Origin: Thetidibacter halocola | GTDB lineage: Bacteria; Pseudomonadota; Alphaproteobacteria; Rhodobacterales; Rhodobacteraceae | NCBI RefSeq assembly: GCF_018224955.1 | Contig: NZ_JAGTUU010000004.1 | Location: 186,001-250,000, forward strand | Length of the DNA stretch: 64,000 bases | Direction of reading: 5' to 3' | In this document: positions 55,386 to 64,000 of the stretch, piece by piece | Numbering within the stretch: the stretch's first letter is position 1 | How the letters are laid out: each line of letters starts with the position of its first letter | The notes under the pieces: model-generated | The model's input: only the letters and a program-made list of their open reading frames with translations | What the model was told of the DNA's origin: nothing | Databases searched by the model: none | Position numbers and translations under genes: made by a program

Positions 55386-56357
55386 TCAGCCTGTCAGCGC
55401 CCGGTCAAAGGCCGCCGGCGACAGGTCCGGCACCTGACCAAGCACCCGGCCGATGGTCTCCTGCGGGTCAAAGCGGGTCTCGGCCAGCAAGCCGAAGCCC
55501 CGCAGCCGGGCCAGCCGCGCCTCGTCCAGCACATACAGCGCGTCGAACAGGGCGTGGCGGTCCTCCTCCATCTCGGCGAACAGCTCCAGTTGCGCGCGGC
55601 GATGCGCCGACATCTTGAGGCTGTCCTGCGGCATGGCCAAGTAGCGGCGCATCTTGTGCATCCAGTGCGCCCGCGTCAGCCCGTCGAAATGCAAGAGCCG
55701 CGTCGTGGTGGAACGCCAGCGTTCGGCGCGGTCGCGCCCCGCTCCGCGATAGGCCCAGTGGATGCCAATGCGGAAATCGCCGCTGACAGGCACAGCGGAT
55801 TTCCCGCCGGAATGGCCCAGCACGCCATGGATCAGCACCGGCGCCTGCTCGCCAAAGATCGCCTCGTCGAAACTGCCGCCATCCTTGCGCCGGTTCTGGC
55901 CGCGGGTCGACAGGCGGAACACGCCCTCGAACAGGCTGCGCATCGGCGCGCCCGCGACAAAGGCGCGTTCTGCGACCGGGAAATGCAGCTCGGCGTCGAG
56001 CTGTGCCACCGCCGCCAGTTCCTCGACCAGGGGGCGCTCCTGCACTAGGAACTCGTCGGCATCCAGGTGCACGATCCAGTCCGCCCGCGACAGGGCGCGG
56101 GCATGGTTCGCGTTCAGCGACTGCCGTTCCGTGACTGACTCCGGCCGCGCCCCGCGCGGCCCTGTCGCCCGCCAATGCACCGCGTCGCAGCGCGTGACCT
56201 GCACGCCGGGGATGGCCGCCACGTCGGAAAAGGCAGGGTCTGACGGATCGTCGAAATAGACATGCACCTCGGCAGCACCCGTGCCCAGATGCCAGCCCAC
56301 GTTCGCCAGAACCAGCGCCGCCGGTTCGCGCACCGTCATTGCCACAGCCCAGCGCAT
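55386..56357 (-). CDS. Family 2 glycosyltransferase (Glyco_tranf_2_4)
   Basis: A 323-residue protein of the PF13704 type. It opens MRWAVAMTVREPAALVLANV, has YFDDPSDPAF, and the nucleotide-sugar D-x-D is in VHLDADEFLV. The middle includes GSFDEAIFGEQAPVLIHGVLGH. The start at 56357 was preferred because GGAGA lies five bases before the ATG and the family begins so; the 56405 ATG would add 16 Arg-rich residues. It is divergent from sucC across the twin operator. Role probably in exopolysaccharide or surface glycan synthesis. Confidence 0.82.
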   Translation of the reverse strand: MRWAVAMTVREPAALVLANVGWHLGTGAAEVHVYFDDPSDPAFSDVAAIPGVQVTRCDAVHWRATGPRGARPESVTERQSLNANHARALSRADWIVHLDADEFLVQERPLVEELAAVAQLDAELHFPVAERAFVAGAPMRSLFEGVFRLSTRGQNRRKDGGSFDEAIFGEQAPVLIHGVLGHSGGKSAVPVSGDFRIGIHWAYRGAGRDRAERWRSTTTRLLHFDGLTRAHWMHKMRRYLAMPQDSLKMSAHRRAQLELFAEMEEDRHALFDALYVLDEARLARLRGFGLLAETRFDPQETIGRVLGQVPDLSPAAFDRALTG

Positions 56358-56430
56358 CCTGCTCTCCGCCTTGCCCAGCGAACGATAGCGCTGTCGTGAT
56401 TCCATGCCAAGCGACACAGACCGGGCCTTG

Positions 56431-56461
56431 TGTGATCACACTTTTTAAAGCTGTGATCACA
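56431..56461. promoter_or_regulatory. Twin TGTGATCACA operators upstream of sucC
   Basis: Two exact TGTGATCACA palindromes (56431-56440, 56452-56461), centres 21 bp apart, separated by an AT-rich CTTTTTAAAGC. They lie 110-141 bp before the sucC ATG and 74 bp from the divergent glycosyltransferase. They match the pair upstream of sdhC. Confidence 0.72.
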
Positions 56462-56571
56462 AATGTCGGAAATTCGGCCCAAAACCGGCCCTGCGTCAAA
56501 GTTTCCTTTAACAATGGCCGATATCCGCGTCAGAAAGCCCGAAATCGCAGCAAGACGGGGACAGTCGACCC

Positions 56572-57765
56572 ATGAATATCCACGAGTATCAGGCCAAGGC
56601 GCTTCTGCGCAGCTATGGCGCCCCGGTCAGCGACGGCCGTGTCGTGCTAAAGGCCGAAGAGTCAAAGACCGCCGCAGGCGCGCTGGACGGCCCCCTTTGG
56701 GTGGTCAAGGCGCAGATCCACGCCGGCGGTCGCGGCAAGGGCAGCTTCAAGGAGCCTGACGCCGGCGAAAAGGGCGGTGTGCGCCTCGCCAAGTCGGTCG
56801 AAGAGGCCGAGATGGAGGCCAAGCGCATGCTGGGCCGCACCCTGGTGACCAAGCAGACCGGCCCAGCCGGCAAGCAGGTCAACCGCATCTATATCGAGGA
56901 CGGCTCGGGCATCCAGACCGAGATGTATCTCGCCCTTCTGGTGGACCGGCAGACCAGCCGCGTGTCCTTCGTCGCCTCGACCGAGGGCGGCATGGACATC
57001 GAGGAAGTGGCCGAAAAGACCCCGGAAAAGATCCTGTCCTTCTCCGTCGACCCGGCCACCGGCTACCAGGCCTTCCACGGTCGCCGCATCGCCTTCAACC
57101 TCGGCCTTGAAGGCAAGCAGGTGAAGCAATGCGTGGCGCTGATGGGCATTCTCTACAAGCTGTTCACCGAGAAAGACATGGAGATGCTCGAGATCAACCC
57201 GCTGATCGTCACCGACAGCGGCGATCTGAAATGCCTCGACGCCAAGATGGGCTTTGACGGCAACGCGATCTACCGCCACCCGGACATCGCCGAGTTGCGC
57301 GACACCACCGAGGAGGAACCCAAGGAGCTGGAGGCCTCCAAGTATGACCTGAACTACATCGCACTGGATGGTGAGATCGGCTGCATGGTGAACGGCGCGG
57401 GCCTGGCCATGGCGACGATGGACATCATCAAGCTGTATGGCGCGGAACCGGCCAACTTCCTCGACGTGGGCGGTGCCGCGACCAAGGAAAAGGTGACCGA
57501 GGCGTTCAAGATCATCACTTCGGACCCGAACGTGAAGGGCATCCTGGTCAACATCTTCGGCGGCATCATGCGCTGCGACGTCATCGCCGAAGGCGTGATC
57601 GCCGCGGTCAAGGAAGTCGGCCTGAAGGTTCCGCTGGTGGTGCGCCTCGAAGGCACCAACGTCGAGAAGGGCAAGGAGATCATCTCGAACTCCGGCCTCG
57701 ACGTGATCGCCGCCGACGACCTCAAGGACGGCGCGCAGAAAATCGTGAAGGCGGTCAAAGGCTAA
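56572..57765 (+). CDS. sucC: Succinyl-CoA synthetase beta subunit
   Basis: A 397-residue ATP-grasp subunit forming succinyl-CoA synthetase with SucD. ATP-grasp residues lie in [16 protein letters not shown], the metal-binding stretch is [11 protein letters not shown], and the CoA-ligase end is [16 protein letters not shown]. It opens [16 protein letters not shown]. It heads the sucC-x-sucD-x-sucA-sucB gene run. The downstream gene 3 bp away is not sucD, as usually found, but an exported protein of different base composition. Confidence 0.97.
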   Translation: MNIHEYQAKALLRSYGAPVSDGRVVLKAEESKTAAGALDGPLWVVKAQIHAGGRGKGSFKEPDAGEKGGVRLAKSVEEAEMEAKRMLGRTLVTKQTGPAGKQVNRIYIEDGSGIQTEMYLALLVDRQTSRVSFVASTEGGMDIEEVAEKTPEKILSFSVDPATGYQAFHGRRIAFNLGLEGKQVKQCVALMGILYKLFTEKDMEMLEINPLIVTDSGDLKCLDAKMGFDGNAIYRHPDIAELRDTTEEEPKELEASKYDLNYIALDGEIGCMVNGAGLAMATMDIIKLYGAEPANFLDVGGAATKEKVTEAFKIITSDPNVKGILVNIFGGIMRCDVIAEGVIAAVKEVGLKVPLVVRLEGTNVEKGKEIISNSGLDVIAADDLKDGAQKIVKAVKG

Positions 57766-57768
57766 AGC

Positions 57769-58329
57769 ATGCGTCTGATTGCTTCACTCATCTTGATGCT
57801 ATGGCCGCCTTGCGTTGTTGCACAACAACGGACGGTCGGCGACGCATTTAGAGACGTGGAACCATCAGACTTTGCAAACGCCTTTATTGGTCTGTGCGCG
57901 CAAAACCCCGGTCGTCTAGATAAAGTTGGCAGCATCGCAACAGCAATGGAATGGGCAACGACACCTGAGCCATTCTGGACAATGCTTGCGCCGCAGGATC
58001 CAAACATTCCCTACCACAGTTGGTTTGCGACGGACGGAGAAGGAACACCGCTCCTTCTAGGGATTTCTGAAGCACCTATGTTTGGAAAAACATACCAAAT
58101 CTGTGCTGTCTCAAATCCCTTTATGGGCGCCGAAAGGGCGCTGGAGGAGGTTAAAAAATTCGTCCCTCTGGGCACCCCAATTACTGACGAAAGTATCGCG
58201 GGCCAGAGAATTCGCACTTGGGACGCATCCGCGTTACTTGCCGGAGCATTTTTGGCAAGTTCCGACATAGCTGGAATGGGCGCTGAGGGCGTTACTCTCA
58301 GTGTATCCGCACCGAAACAATACGAATAG
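57769..58329 (+). CDS. Exported hypothetical protein inserted between sucC and sucD
   Basis: 186 residues. A signal peptide ([20 protein letters not shown], cleavage near VAQ) precedes a mature domain with two Cys (GLCAQNPG and YQICAVSN). By hand count, bases 58021-58200 are 50% G+C, against 63% in a 60-base stretch of sucC (57661-57720), and codons such as aaa, tta and att are used freely. This points to horizontal acquisition. It keeps 3 bp spacing to sucC and 12 bp to sucD, so it did not break the operon. No family recognised. Confidence 0.75.
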   Translation: MRLIASLILMLWPPCVVAQQRTVGDAFRDVEPSDFANAFIGLCAQNPGRLDKVGSIATAMEWATTPEPFWTMLAPQDPNIPYHSWFATDGEGTPLLLGISEAPMFGKTYQICAVSNPFMGAERALEEVKKFVPLGTPITDESIAGQRIRTWDASALLAGAFLASSDIAGMGAEGVTLSVSAPKQYE

Positions 58330-58341
58330 GAGCCAACTAAC

Positions 58342-59229
58342 ATGGCCGTCCTCGTCGACGAAAACACCAAAGTCATCTGCCAGGGTTTCACCGGAAGCCA
58401 AGGCACCTTCCACTCGGAACAGGCCATCGCCTATGGCACCAAGATGGTCGGCGGCGTCACGCCCGGCAAGGGCGGGCAGACCCACCTGAACCTGCCGGTC
58501 TTCGACAGCGTGCACGAAGCCAAGGCAAAGACCGAGGCCAACGCCTCGGTGATCTACGTCCCGCCGCCCTTTGCCGCGGACTCGATCCTCGAGGCGATCG
58601 ATGCCGAGATGGAGCTGATCGTCTGCATCACCGAGGGCATCCCCGTGCTCGACATGATGAAGGTCAAGCGCGCGCTGGAAGGGTCGAAATCGCGCCTGAT
58701 CGGGCCGAATTGCCCCGGTGTGATCACCCCCGGCGCCTGCAAGATCGGCATCATGCCCGGCCATATCCACAAGCGCGGCAGCGTCGGCGTGGTGTCGCGC
58801 TCGGGCACGTTGACCTACGAGGCGGTCAAGCAGACCACCGACATGGGCCTGGGGCAGTCCTCTGCCGTGGGCATCGGCGGCGACCCGATCAAGGGGACCG
58901 AGCATATCGACGTGCTCGAGATGTTCCTGGCCGACCCCGAGACGACCTCGATCATCATGATCGGCGAGATCGGCGGCTCTGCCGAGGAAGAGGCGGCGCA
59001 GTTCCTCGCCGACGAAAAGAAGAAGGGCCGCTGGAAACCGACCGCAGGTTTCATCGCCGGCCGCACCGCCCCTCCGGGCCGCCGCATGGGCCACGCCGGC
59101 GCCATCGTCGCTGGCGGCAAGGGCGATGCCGAGTCCAAGATCGAGGCGATGAAGGCCGCCGGGATCGTGGTTGCCGACAGCCCCGCCACGCTGGGCGAGG
59201 CGGTGCTGGCCGCGATCAAGAACGGCTGA
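58342..59229 (+). CDS. sucD: Succinyl-CoA synthetase alpha subunit
   Basis: 295 residues. CoA-binding Rossmann region [41 protein letters not shown] split into its two motifs, and the phospho-histidine H251 in [13 protein letters not shown]. It pairs with SucC for substrate-level phosphorylation. It opens [15 protein letters not shown]. It is separated from sucC by the inserted exported-protein gene. The next gene is 3 bp away. Confidence 0.97.
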   Translation: MAVLVDENTKVICQGFTGSQGTFHSEQAIAYGTKMVGGVTPGKGGQTHLNLPVFDSVHEAKAKTEANASVIYVPPPFAADSILEAIDAEMELIVCITEGIPVLDMMKVKRALEGSKSRLIGPNCPGVITPGACKIGIMPGHIHKRGSVGVVSRSGTLTYEAVKQTTDMGLGQSSAVGIGGDPIKGTEHIDVLEMFLADPETTSIIMIGEIGGSAEEEAAQFLADEKKKGRWKPTAGFIAGRTAPPGRRMGHAGAIVAGGKGDAESKIEAMKAAGIVVADSPATLGEAVLAAIKNG

Positions 59230-59232
59230 TCC

Positions 59233-59649
59233 ATGCGCAAGCTGTGGCAGAGGTGGGCATGGGTGATCTTCGCGGCGGTTTTTGCCGCGTTGATCTTCGT
59301 GCCCGACCTGCTGCCGCAGCGGGCGCCCGACCCGGTGGTGATGGAGCATATCCAGTGCGCCGCCGTGGCCGTCGCGCTGGGCCAGTTCCTGTTCACCCGG
59401 CAAGAGGCCGGACAGTCCCTCGACCCAGCCTTTCTTGCCGCTTTCGAGGCGCGGCAGGATCGCTTGCAGGATTATCTCGAGGGGCTGCGGCGCCGCGACG
59501 ACCGACACAACATCCTTGTGCGGCCGGTCATCGCAGAGGCCGAAACCGCCCGCGACGCCTCTGTTGCGGCGGATGGCGATGCCTATATCGACCGCGCGTG
59601 GCAGGATCTGCGGTCCTGCCACGACAAACTGTTTCCGGGGGTGGCCTGA
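59233..59649 (+). CDS. Small membrane-anchored hypothetical protein between sucD and sucA
   Basis: 138 residues. One N-terminal transmembrane helix (AWVIFAAVFAALIFVPDLLP) is followed by a probably periplasmic helical region with one Cys pair candidate (IQCAAV and RSCHDK). DAYIDRAWQDLRSCHDKLFPG ends the protein. Composition is high-GC like its neighbours, unlike the gene between sucC and sucD. No family recognised. The stop overlaps a 9-codon ORF that leads into the sucA leader. Confidence 0.7.
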   Translation: MRKLWQRWAWVIFAAVFAALIFVPDLLPQRAPDPVVMEHIQCAAVAVALGQFLFTRQEAGQSLDPAFLAAFEARQDRLQDYLEGLRRRDDRHNILVRPVIAEAETARDASVAADGDAYIDRAWQDLRSCHDKLFPGVA

Positions 59650-59678
59650 TGACCGCCCCCGCGTTTCCTGATGCCTGA
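59649..59678 (+). other. Nine-codon ORF in the sucA leader
   Basis: ATG at 59649 overlaps the previous stop (TGATG) and encodes MTAPAFPDA before TGA. It ends 13 bp before a GAGGCCC/GGGCCTC hairpin. It may only be a translational-coupling relic. No regulatory codon run (such as repeated Trp or His) is seen. Confidence 0.3.
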
Positions 59679-59690
59679 AGCGGCATGACG

Positions 59691-59709
59691 GAGGCCCCTG
59701 CCGGGCCTC
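59691..59709 (+). terminator. Hairpin in the sucD-sucA spacer
   Basis: A perfect 7-bp stem GAGGCCC/GGGCCTC with loop CTGCC, then TCTCCTG. It stands 39 bp before the sucA start. It may attenuate read-through from sucD to sucA, or mark an mRNA processing site. Confidence 0.5.
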
Positions 59710-59747
59710 TCTCCTGAAGCTTCACCGACCGGTTGGGAGGACCAACG

Positions 59748-62711
59748 ATGACCGACCAGAGCCCGAACGACCTGTTCCACGCCTCATCCTTCATGCAGGG
59801 GGCGAACGCGGAATACCTGGAACAGATGTATGCGCGATACGCCAGCGACCCGAACGCGGTCGACGAGGCTTGGCGCGAGTTCTTCCGCCAGCTGGGCGAC
59901 GCCGACCTGGACGTCAAGAAAGAGGCGAGCGGACCCAGCTGGGCGCGCACCGACTGGCCGCCCACGCCGAATGACGACCTGACCGCCGCGCTGACCGGCG
60001 AATGGCCGATGCCGACGGGGCCGGCCGAGGCAAAGGGCGCCGCGAAGAAGATCCGGGAAAAGGCCGCCGAAACCGGCGTCACGCCCTCTGACGCCGCCAT
60101 CCAGCGCGCTGTCCTCGACAGCATCCGCGCGCTGATGCTGATCCGCGCCTACCGGATCCGTGGCCACCTGGCCGCCGATCTCGACCCGCTGGGCATCCGC
60201 GACAACAGCAATCACCCCGAGCTCGACCCGAAATCCTACGGCTTTGCCGAGGCCGACATGGACCGGCCGATCTTCATCGACAACGTCCTGGGTCTTCAGA
60301 TTGCCTCGCTCCGGCAGATCCTCGACATCGTGAAGCGCACCTATTGCGGCACTTTCGCGATGCAATACATGCACATTTCCGACCCCGAGCAATCCGCCTG
60401 GCTGAAGGAACGGATCGAGGGCTACGGCAAGGAAGTCGCGTTCACCCGCGAGGGCCGCAAGGCGATCCTGAACAAGATGGTCGAGGCCGAGGGCTTCGAA
60501 AAGTTCCTGCATGTGAAATATATGGGAACCAAGCGCTTTGGCCTCGACGGCGGTGAATCCCTGATCCCCGCGATGGAGCAGATCATCAAGCGCGGCGGTG
60601 CGCTGGGGGTCAAGGAAATCGTCATCGGCATGCCGCATCGCGGCCGCCTGAACGTGCTGGCCAACGTGATGGGCAAGCCTTATCGCGCGATCTTCAACGA
60701 ATTCCAGGGCGGCAGCTACAAGCCCGAAGATGTGGACGGGTCGGGCGACGTGAAATACCACCTCGGCGCCTCGTCGGACCGCGAGTTCGACGGCAACACC
60801 GTGCACCTGTCGCTGACCGCGAACCCCTCGCATCTCGAGGCGGTTAACCCGGTCGTACTGGGCAAGGTCCGCGCCAAGCAGGACCAGCTTAACGACGCGC
60901 GTCGCACCACCGTCCTACCGGTGCTGCTGCACGGCGACGCGGCCTTTGCCGGCCAGGGCGTCGTCGCGGAATGCTTCGCGCTCTCGGGCCTGCGCGGGCA
61001 CAAGACCGGCGGCACGATCCATATCGTCGTGAATAACCAGATCGGCTTTACCACCGCGCCGCACTTTTCGCGCTCGTCGCCTTATCCTACGGATAACGCG
61101 CTGGTGGTCGAGGCTCCGATCTTCCACGTCAACGGCGACGACCCCGAGGCCGTGGTCCACGCTGCCAAGGTCGCCACCGAGTTCCGCCAGAAATTCGGCA
61201 AGGACGCGGTCATCGACATCTTCTGCTATCGCCGCTTCGGTCACAACGAAGGCGACGAGCCAATGTTCACCAACCCGGTGATGTACAACAAGATCAAGAA
61301 GCAGAAGACGACGCTGACCCTGTACACGGAACGGCTGGTCAAGGATGGCCTGATCCCCGAGGGCGAGATCGAGGACATGAAGGCCGCCTTCCAGGCCCAG
61401 CTGAACGAGGATTTCGAGGCCGGCAAGACCTACAAGCCGAACAAGGCCGACTGGCTGGATGGTCGCTGGTCGCACCTCGACCGGCAGAAGCAGGGCAAGT
61501 ATCAGCGCGGCAAGACCGCGATCAAGACCGAGACGCTGAAGGCCGTGGGCGCGGCGATGACCCGCGTGCCCGACGGCTTCCCGCTGCACAAGACGGTGGG
61601 CCGCCTTGTCGAGACGCGCGCACAGATGTTTGAGACCGGCCAGGGCTTTGACTGGGCCACGGCAGAGGCACTGGCCTTTGGCTCTCTCCTGACCGAGGGC
61701 TTCCCGGTGCGCCTGTCTGGCCAGGACAGCGCCCGTGGCACGTTCAGCCAGCGCCACAGCGCCTTCATCGACCAGGAAACCGAGGAACGGTATTACCCGC
61801 TGAACCACATCCGCGAGGGCCAGGCCCGGTTCGAAGTGATCGACTCGGCGCTGTCGGAATATGCGGTGCTCGGGTTTGAATACGGCTTTTCGCTGGCCGA
61901 ACCCAACGCCCTGACCCTGTGGGAGGCTCAATTCGGCGATTTCGCCAACGGCGCGCAGATCATGTTCGACCAGTTCATCTCGTCCGGCGAAAGCAAGTGG
62001 CTGCGCATGTCGGGTCTTGTCTGCCTGATGCCGCACGGCTTCGAGGGCCAGGGCCCGGAACACTCGTCGGCGCGCCTGGAACGCTTTCTTCAACTCTGCG
62101 GCCAGGACAACTGGATCGTGGCGAACTGCTCGACACCGGCCAACTACTTCCACATCCTGCGCCGCCAGCTGCACCGCAGCTTCCGCAAGCCGCTGATGCT
62201 GATGACCCCCAAGTCGCTGCTGCGGCACAAGCTGTGCATCTCGGACGCCGCGGATTTCACCGAAGGCAGCAGCTTTCACCGGGTGCTGTGGGACGACGCC
62301 GAAAAGGGTCATTCGGACCTGACGCTCAAGCCCGATGCCGAGATCAAGCGCGTCGTGATGTGCTCGGGCAAGGTCTACTTCGATCTGCTCGAGGAACGCG
62401 ATGCCCGCGGGCTGGACGATGTCTACCTTCTGCGGATCGAACAGTTCTATCCGTTCCCGGCGATCAGCCTCGTGCGGGAACTGGAACGCTTCCCGCAGGC
62501 CGAGATGATCTGGTGCCAGGAAGAACCCAAGAACCAGGGCGCCTGGAGCTTCATCGAACCCAACATCGAATGGGTTTTGGGCCGCATCAAGGCCAAGCAT
62601 CCGCGCCCGCGCTACGTGGGCCGCGCCACCTCCGCCTCGCCCGCAACGGGCCTGGCCTCCAGCCACAAGGCACAACAGCAGGCGCTCGTCGACGAAGCGC
62701 TGACGATCTGA
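59748..62711 (+). CDS. sucA: 2-oxoglutarate dehydrogenase E1 component
   Basis: A 987-residue thiamine-diphosphate enzyme that decarboxylates 2-oxoglutarate and transfers the succinyl group to the E2 lipoyl arm. It opens with the E2-binding N-terminus FHASSFMQGANAEYLEQMYA (split), then IGMPHRGRLNVL, HGDAAFAGQGVVAE and NNQIGFTT (ThDP/Mg site). HSSARLERFLQL-type sequence and FYPFPAISL follow in the C-terminal half. GGGAGG precedes ATG 59748. It follows sucD with a hairpin in the spacer and is 48 bp ahead of sucB. Confidence 0.98.
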   Translation: MTDQSPNDLFHASSFMQGANAEYLEQMYARYASDPNAVDEAWREFFRQLGDADLDVKKEASGPSWARTDWPPTPNDDLTAALTGEWPMPTGPAEAKGAAKKIREKAAETGVTPSDAAIQRAVLDSIRALMLIRAYRIRGHLAADLDPLGIRDNSNHPELDPKSYGFAEADMDRPIFIDNVLGLQIASLRQILDIVKRTYCGTFAMQYMHISDPEQSAWLKERIEGYGKEVAFTREGRKAILNKMVEAEGFEKFLHVKYMGTKRFGLDGGESLIPAMEQIIKRGGALGVKEIVIGMPHRGRLNVLANVMGKPYRAIFNEFQGGSYKPEDVDGSGDVKYHLGASSDREFDGNTVHLSLTANPSHLEAVNPVVLGKVRAKQDQLNDARRTTVLPVLLHGDAAFAGQGVVAECFALSGLRGHKTGGTIHIVVNNQIGFTTAPHFSRSSPYPTDNALVVEAPIFHVNGDDPEAVVHAAKVATEFRQKFGKDAVIDIFCYRRFGHNEGDEPMFTNPVMYNKIKKQKTTLTLYTERLVKDGLIPEGEIEDMKAAFQAQLNEDFEAGKTYKPNKADWLDGRWSHLDRQKQGKYQRGKTAIKTETLKAVGAAMTRVPDGFPLHKTVGRLVETRAQMFETGQGFDWATAEALAFGSLLTEGFPVRLSGQDSARGTFSQRHSAFIDQETEERYYPLNHIREGQARFEVIDSALSEYAVLGFEYGFSLAEPNALTLWEAQFGDFANGAQIMFDQFISSGESKWLRMSGLVCLMPHGFEGQGPEHSSARLERFLQLCGQDNWIVANCSTPANYFHILRRQLHRSFRKPLMLMTPKSLLRHKLCISDAADFTEGSSFHRVLWDDAEKGHSDLTLKPDAEIKRVVMCSGKVYFDLLEERDARGLDDVYLLRIEQFYPFPAISLVRELERFPQAEMIWCQEEPKNQGAWSFIEPNIEWVLGRIKAKHPRPRYVGRATSASPATGLASSHKAQQQALVDEALTI

Positions 62712-62759
62712 CAACCCGCATGCCGCGAGGCGCTGGGTTAACGAAAGGGAAGTGAGACC

Positions 62760-64000
62760 ATGACCGAAGTACGCGTCCCCACGCTGGGGGAATCGGTGAC
62801 CGAAGCCACCGTCGCCACCTGGTTCAAGAAACCGGGCGATGCCGTGGCCGTCGACGAGATGCTGTGTGAGCTGGAAACCGACAAGGTGACGGTCGAGGTG
62901 CCCTCGCCCGTCGCCGGCACCCTATCCGACATCGTCGCGGCAGAGGGTGACACGGTGGGCGTCGACGCCCTGCTTGCCAACATCGCCGAAGGTGCCGCCG
63001 CCGAAGCCGCTCCGAAAGCCGCCGCACCCGCCGCGGCGGCCCCTGCCTCGGGCGCTGGGTCGGTCGACGTGATGGTGCCGACACTGGGCGAAAGCGTGAC
63101 CGAGGCGACGGTCAGCACCTGGTTCAAGAAGACCGGCGATGCCGTCGCGCAGGACGAGATGCTCTGCGAACTCGAGACCGACAAGGTCTCGGTCGAGGTG
63201 CCCGCACCGGCCGCCGGAACCCTGGGCGAGATCCTCGCCCCCGAGGGAGCCACGGTTCAGGCCGGCGGAAAGCTGGCGGTGATCGCAGTGGGCGAAGGCG
63301 CAACCGCGGCCGCTGCCCCGGCTCAAACCCAGTATGACACGCCCCCCGCCGGCAATGCCGGCCCGGGCAAGGACATCAAGGATGGCCCCGCCGCCGAAAA
63401 GGCCATGGCCGAGGCCGGCATCAGCCGCGACAAGGTGACCGGTTCGGGCCGCGACGGCCGCGCCACCAAGGCCGATGTCGCCGCTGCCGTGGCCGCCGCC
63501 GCGACCGCGCCGCAGCCCGCGGCCCCGGCCGCCGCGCCCCGCGCTCCCGTCGCTGCCGAGGACGCCGCCCGCGAGGAACGGGTCAAGATGACCCGCCTGC
63601 GCCAGACCATCGCCCGCCGCCTCAAGGACGCGCAGAACACCGCCGCGATCCTGACCACCTACAACGAGGTGGACATGACCGAGGTCATGGCCCTGCGCAA
63701 CGAATACAAGGACCTGTTCGAGAAGAAGCATGGCGTCAAGCTGGGCTTCATGTCTTTCTTCACCAAGGCCTGCTGCCACGCGCTGAAGGAAGTCCCCGAG
63801 GTCAACGCCGAGATCGACGGCACCGACATCGTCTACAAGAACTTCGTCCACATGGGCATCGCGGCGGGCACCCCGCAGGGCCTCGTCGTGCCGGTCATCC
63901 GCGACGCGGATTCCATGAGCTTTGCCGACATCGAAAAGGCCATCGCCGAAAAGGGCCGCCGCGCCCGCGACGGCAAGCTGTCGATGGCGGAAATGCAGGG
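62760..64000 (+). CDS. sucB: Dihydrolipoyllysine succinyltransferase E2, double-lipoyl (3' end outside window)
   Basis: 413 codons are visible. There are two lipoyl domains, with lipoylated Lys at K42 and K142 (both in ELETDKV), exactly 100 residues apart. An Ala/Pro linker, an E3-binding domain (~205-245, AEKAMAEAGISRDKVTGSGRDGR split) and the start of the catalytic domain (~270 on, TRLRQTIARRLKDAQ) follow. E. coli SucB has one lipoyl domain; two is common in this bacterial group. It forms the 2-oxoglutarate dehydrogenase complex with SucA. The catalytic His motif lies beyond the window. Confidence 0.97.
   Translation, partial: MTEVRVPTLGESVTEATVATWFKKPGDAVAVDEMLCELETDKVTVEVPSPVAGTLSDIVAAEGDTVGVDALLANIAEGAAAEAAPKAAAPAAAAPASGAGSVDVMVPTLGESVTEATVSTWFKKTGDAVAQDEMLCELETDKVSVEVPAPAAGTLGEILAPEGATVQAGGKLAVIAVGEGATAAAAPAQTQYDTPPAGNAGPGKDIKDGPAAEKAMAEAGISRDKVTGSGRDGRATKADVAAAVAAAATAPQPAAPAAAPRAPVAAEDAAREERVKMTRLRQTIARRLKDAQNTAAILTTYNEVDMTEVMALRNEYKDLFEKKHGVKLGFMSFFTKACCHALKEVPEVNAEIDGTDIVYKNFVHMGIAAGTPQGLVVPVIRDADSMSFADIEKAIAEKGRRARDGKLSMAEMQ

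Noticed and set aside
60915-62714. A 599-codon leftward frame
   Set aside because: Antisense to sucA. There is no family resemblance and no ribosome site.

Overview
The window is a 64-kb piece of a GC-rich alphaproteobacterial chromosome. The gene set points to the Rhodobacterales (Roseobacter/Rhodobacter lineage). It has crotonyl-CoA carboxylase/reductase, ethylmalonyl-CoA mutase, mesaconyl-CoA hydratase and malyl-CoA thioesterase of the ethylmalonyl-CoA pathway. It also has an sdhCDAB cluster with an embedded small lipoprotein, an mdh-sucC-sucD-sucA-sucB block, a LuxR/LuxI pair, a short H-NS-like protein and CtrA-type TTAA-N7-TTAAC boxes. Species cannot be fixed from the sequence alone. I saw no rRNA, tRNA, CRISPR array, insertion sequence or prophage. 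Almost all sequence is coding, with many 1-4 bp stop/start overlaps.

Layout. 1-9.1 kb: mostly leftward housekeeping and detoxification genes (degenerate caspase-like/peptidoglycan-binding protein, MFS exporter, map, rsmD, ferredoxin-type reductase, peroxiredoxin, pterin dehydratase, GNAT-like protein, GDPD, RidA). 9.3-12.3 kb: a type I secretion ABC transporter and membrane-fusion protein. 12.5-20.5 kb: MlaA/MlaC lipid-transport proteins, several Tat-type exported proteins, an Amj-type lipid II flippase, CpdB, a cupin, a DMT exporter and a desaturase diverging from an XRE regulator. 21.7-28.6 kb: metG, then three tandem paralogous RTX proteins. 28.7-34 kb: MFS, orphan ImuA-like protein, aldo/keto reductase, SDR and a RecD/Dda-type helicase. 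34.1-35.8 kb: a quorum-sensing locus (small conserved ORF, luxR, luxI) behind a CtrA box. 36-41 kb: ccr, acyltransferase and ecm. 41-45 kb: H-NS, deoD, an SHMT-like enzyme, a DUF1989 protein and two small Cys-motif proteins. 45.1-64 kb: sdhBxADC, mch-DUF1737-nnrU-mcl2, mdh, two glycosyltransferases, and sucC-x-sucD-x-sucA-sucB (sucB runs off the end).

How it fits together. The 36-64 kb half is a central-carbon block. C2 units assimilated through the ethylmalonyl-CoA pathway emerge as malyl-CoA/malate and succinyl-CoA, and the clustered TCA enzymes process these. Paired TGTGATCAC(A) palindromes, two helical turns apart, sit in front of both sdhC and sucC. They suggest one dimer-of-dimers regulator controls both operons.

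The most unusual features are the RTX trio (same 12- or 20-repeat architecture, same D-F-I-F C-terminus, with an unlinked type I secretion system 11 kb away), the twin TCA operators, the CtrA box before the quorum-sensing operon, a roughly 50% GC gene inserted between sucC and sucD, a perfect hairpin nested in the mdh/glycosyltransferase junction, and a dispersed structured intergenic repeat present three times.
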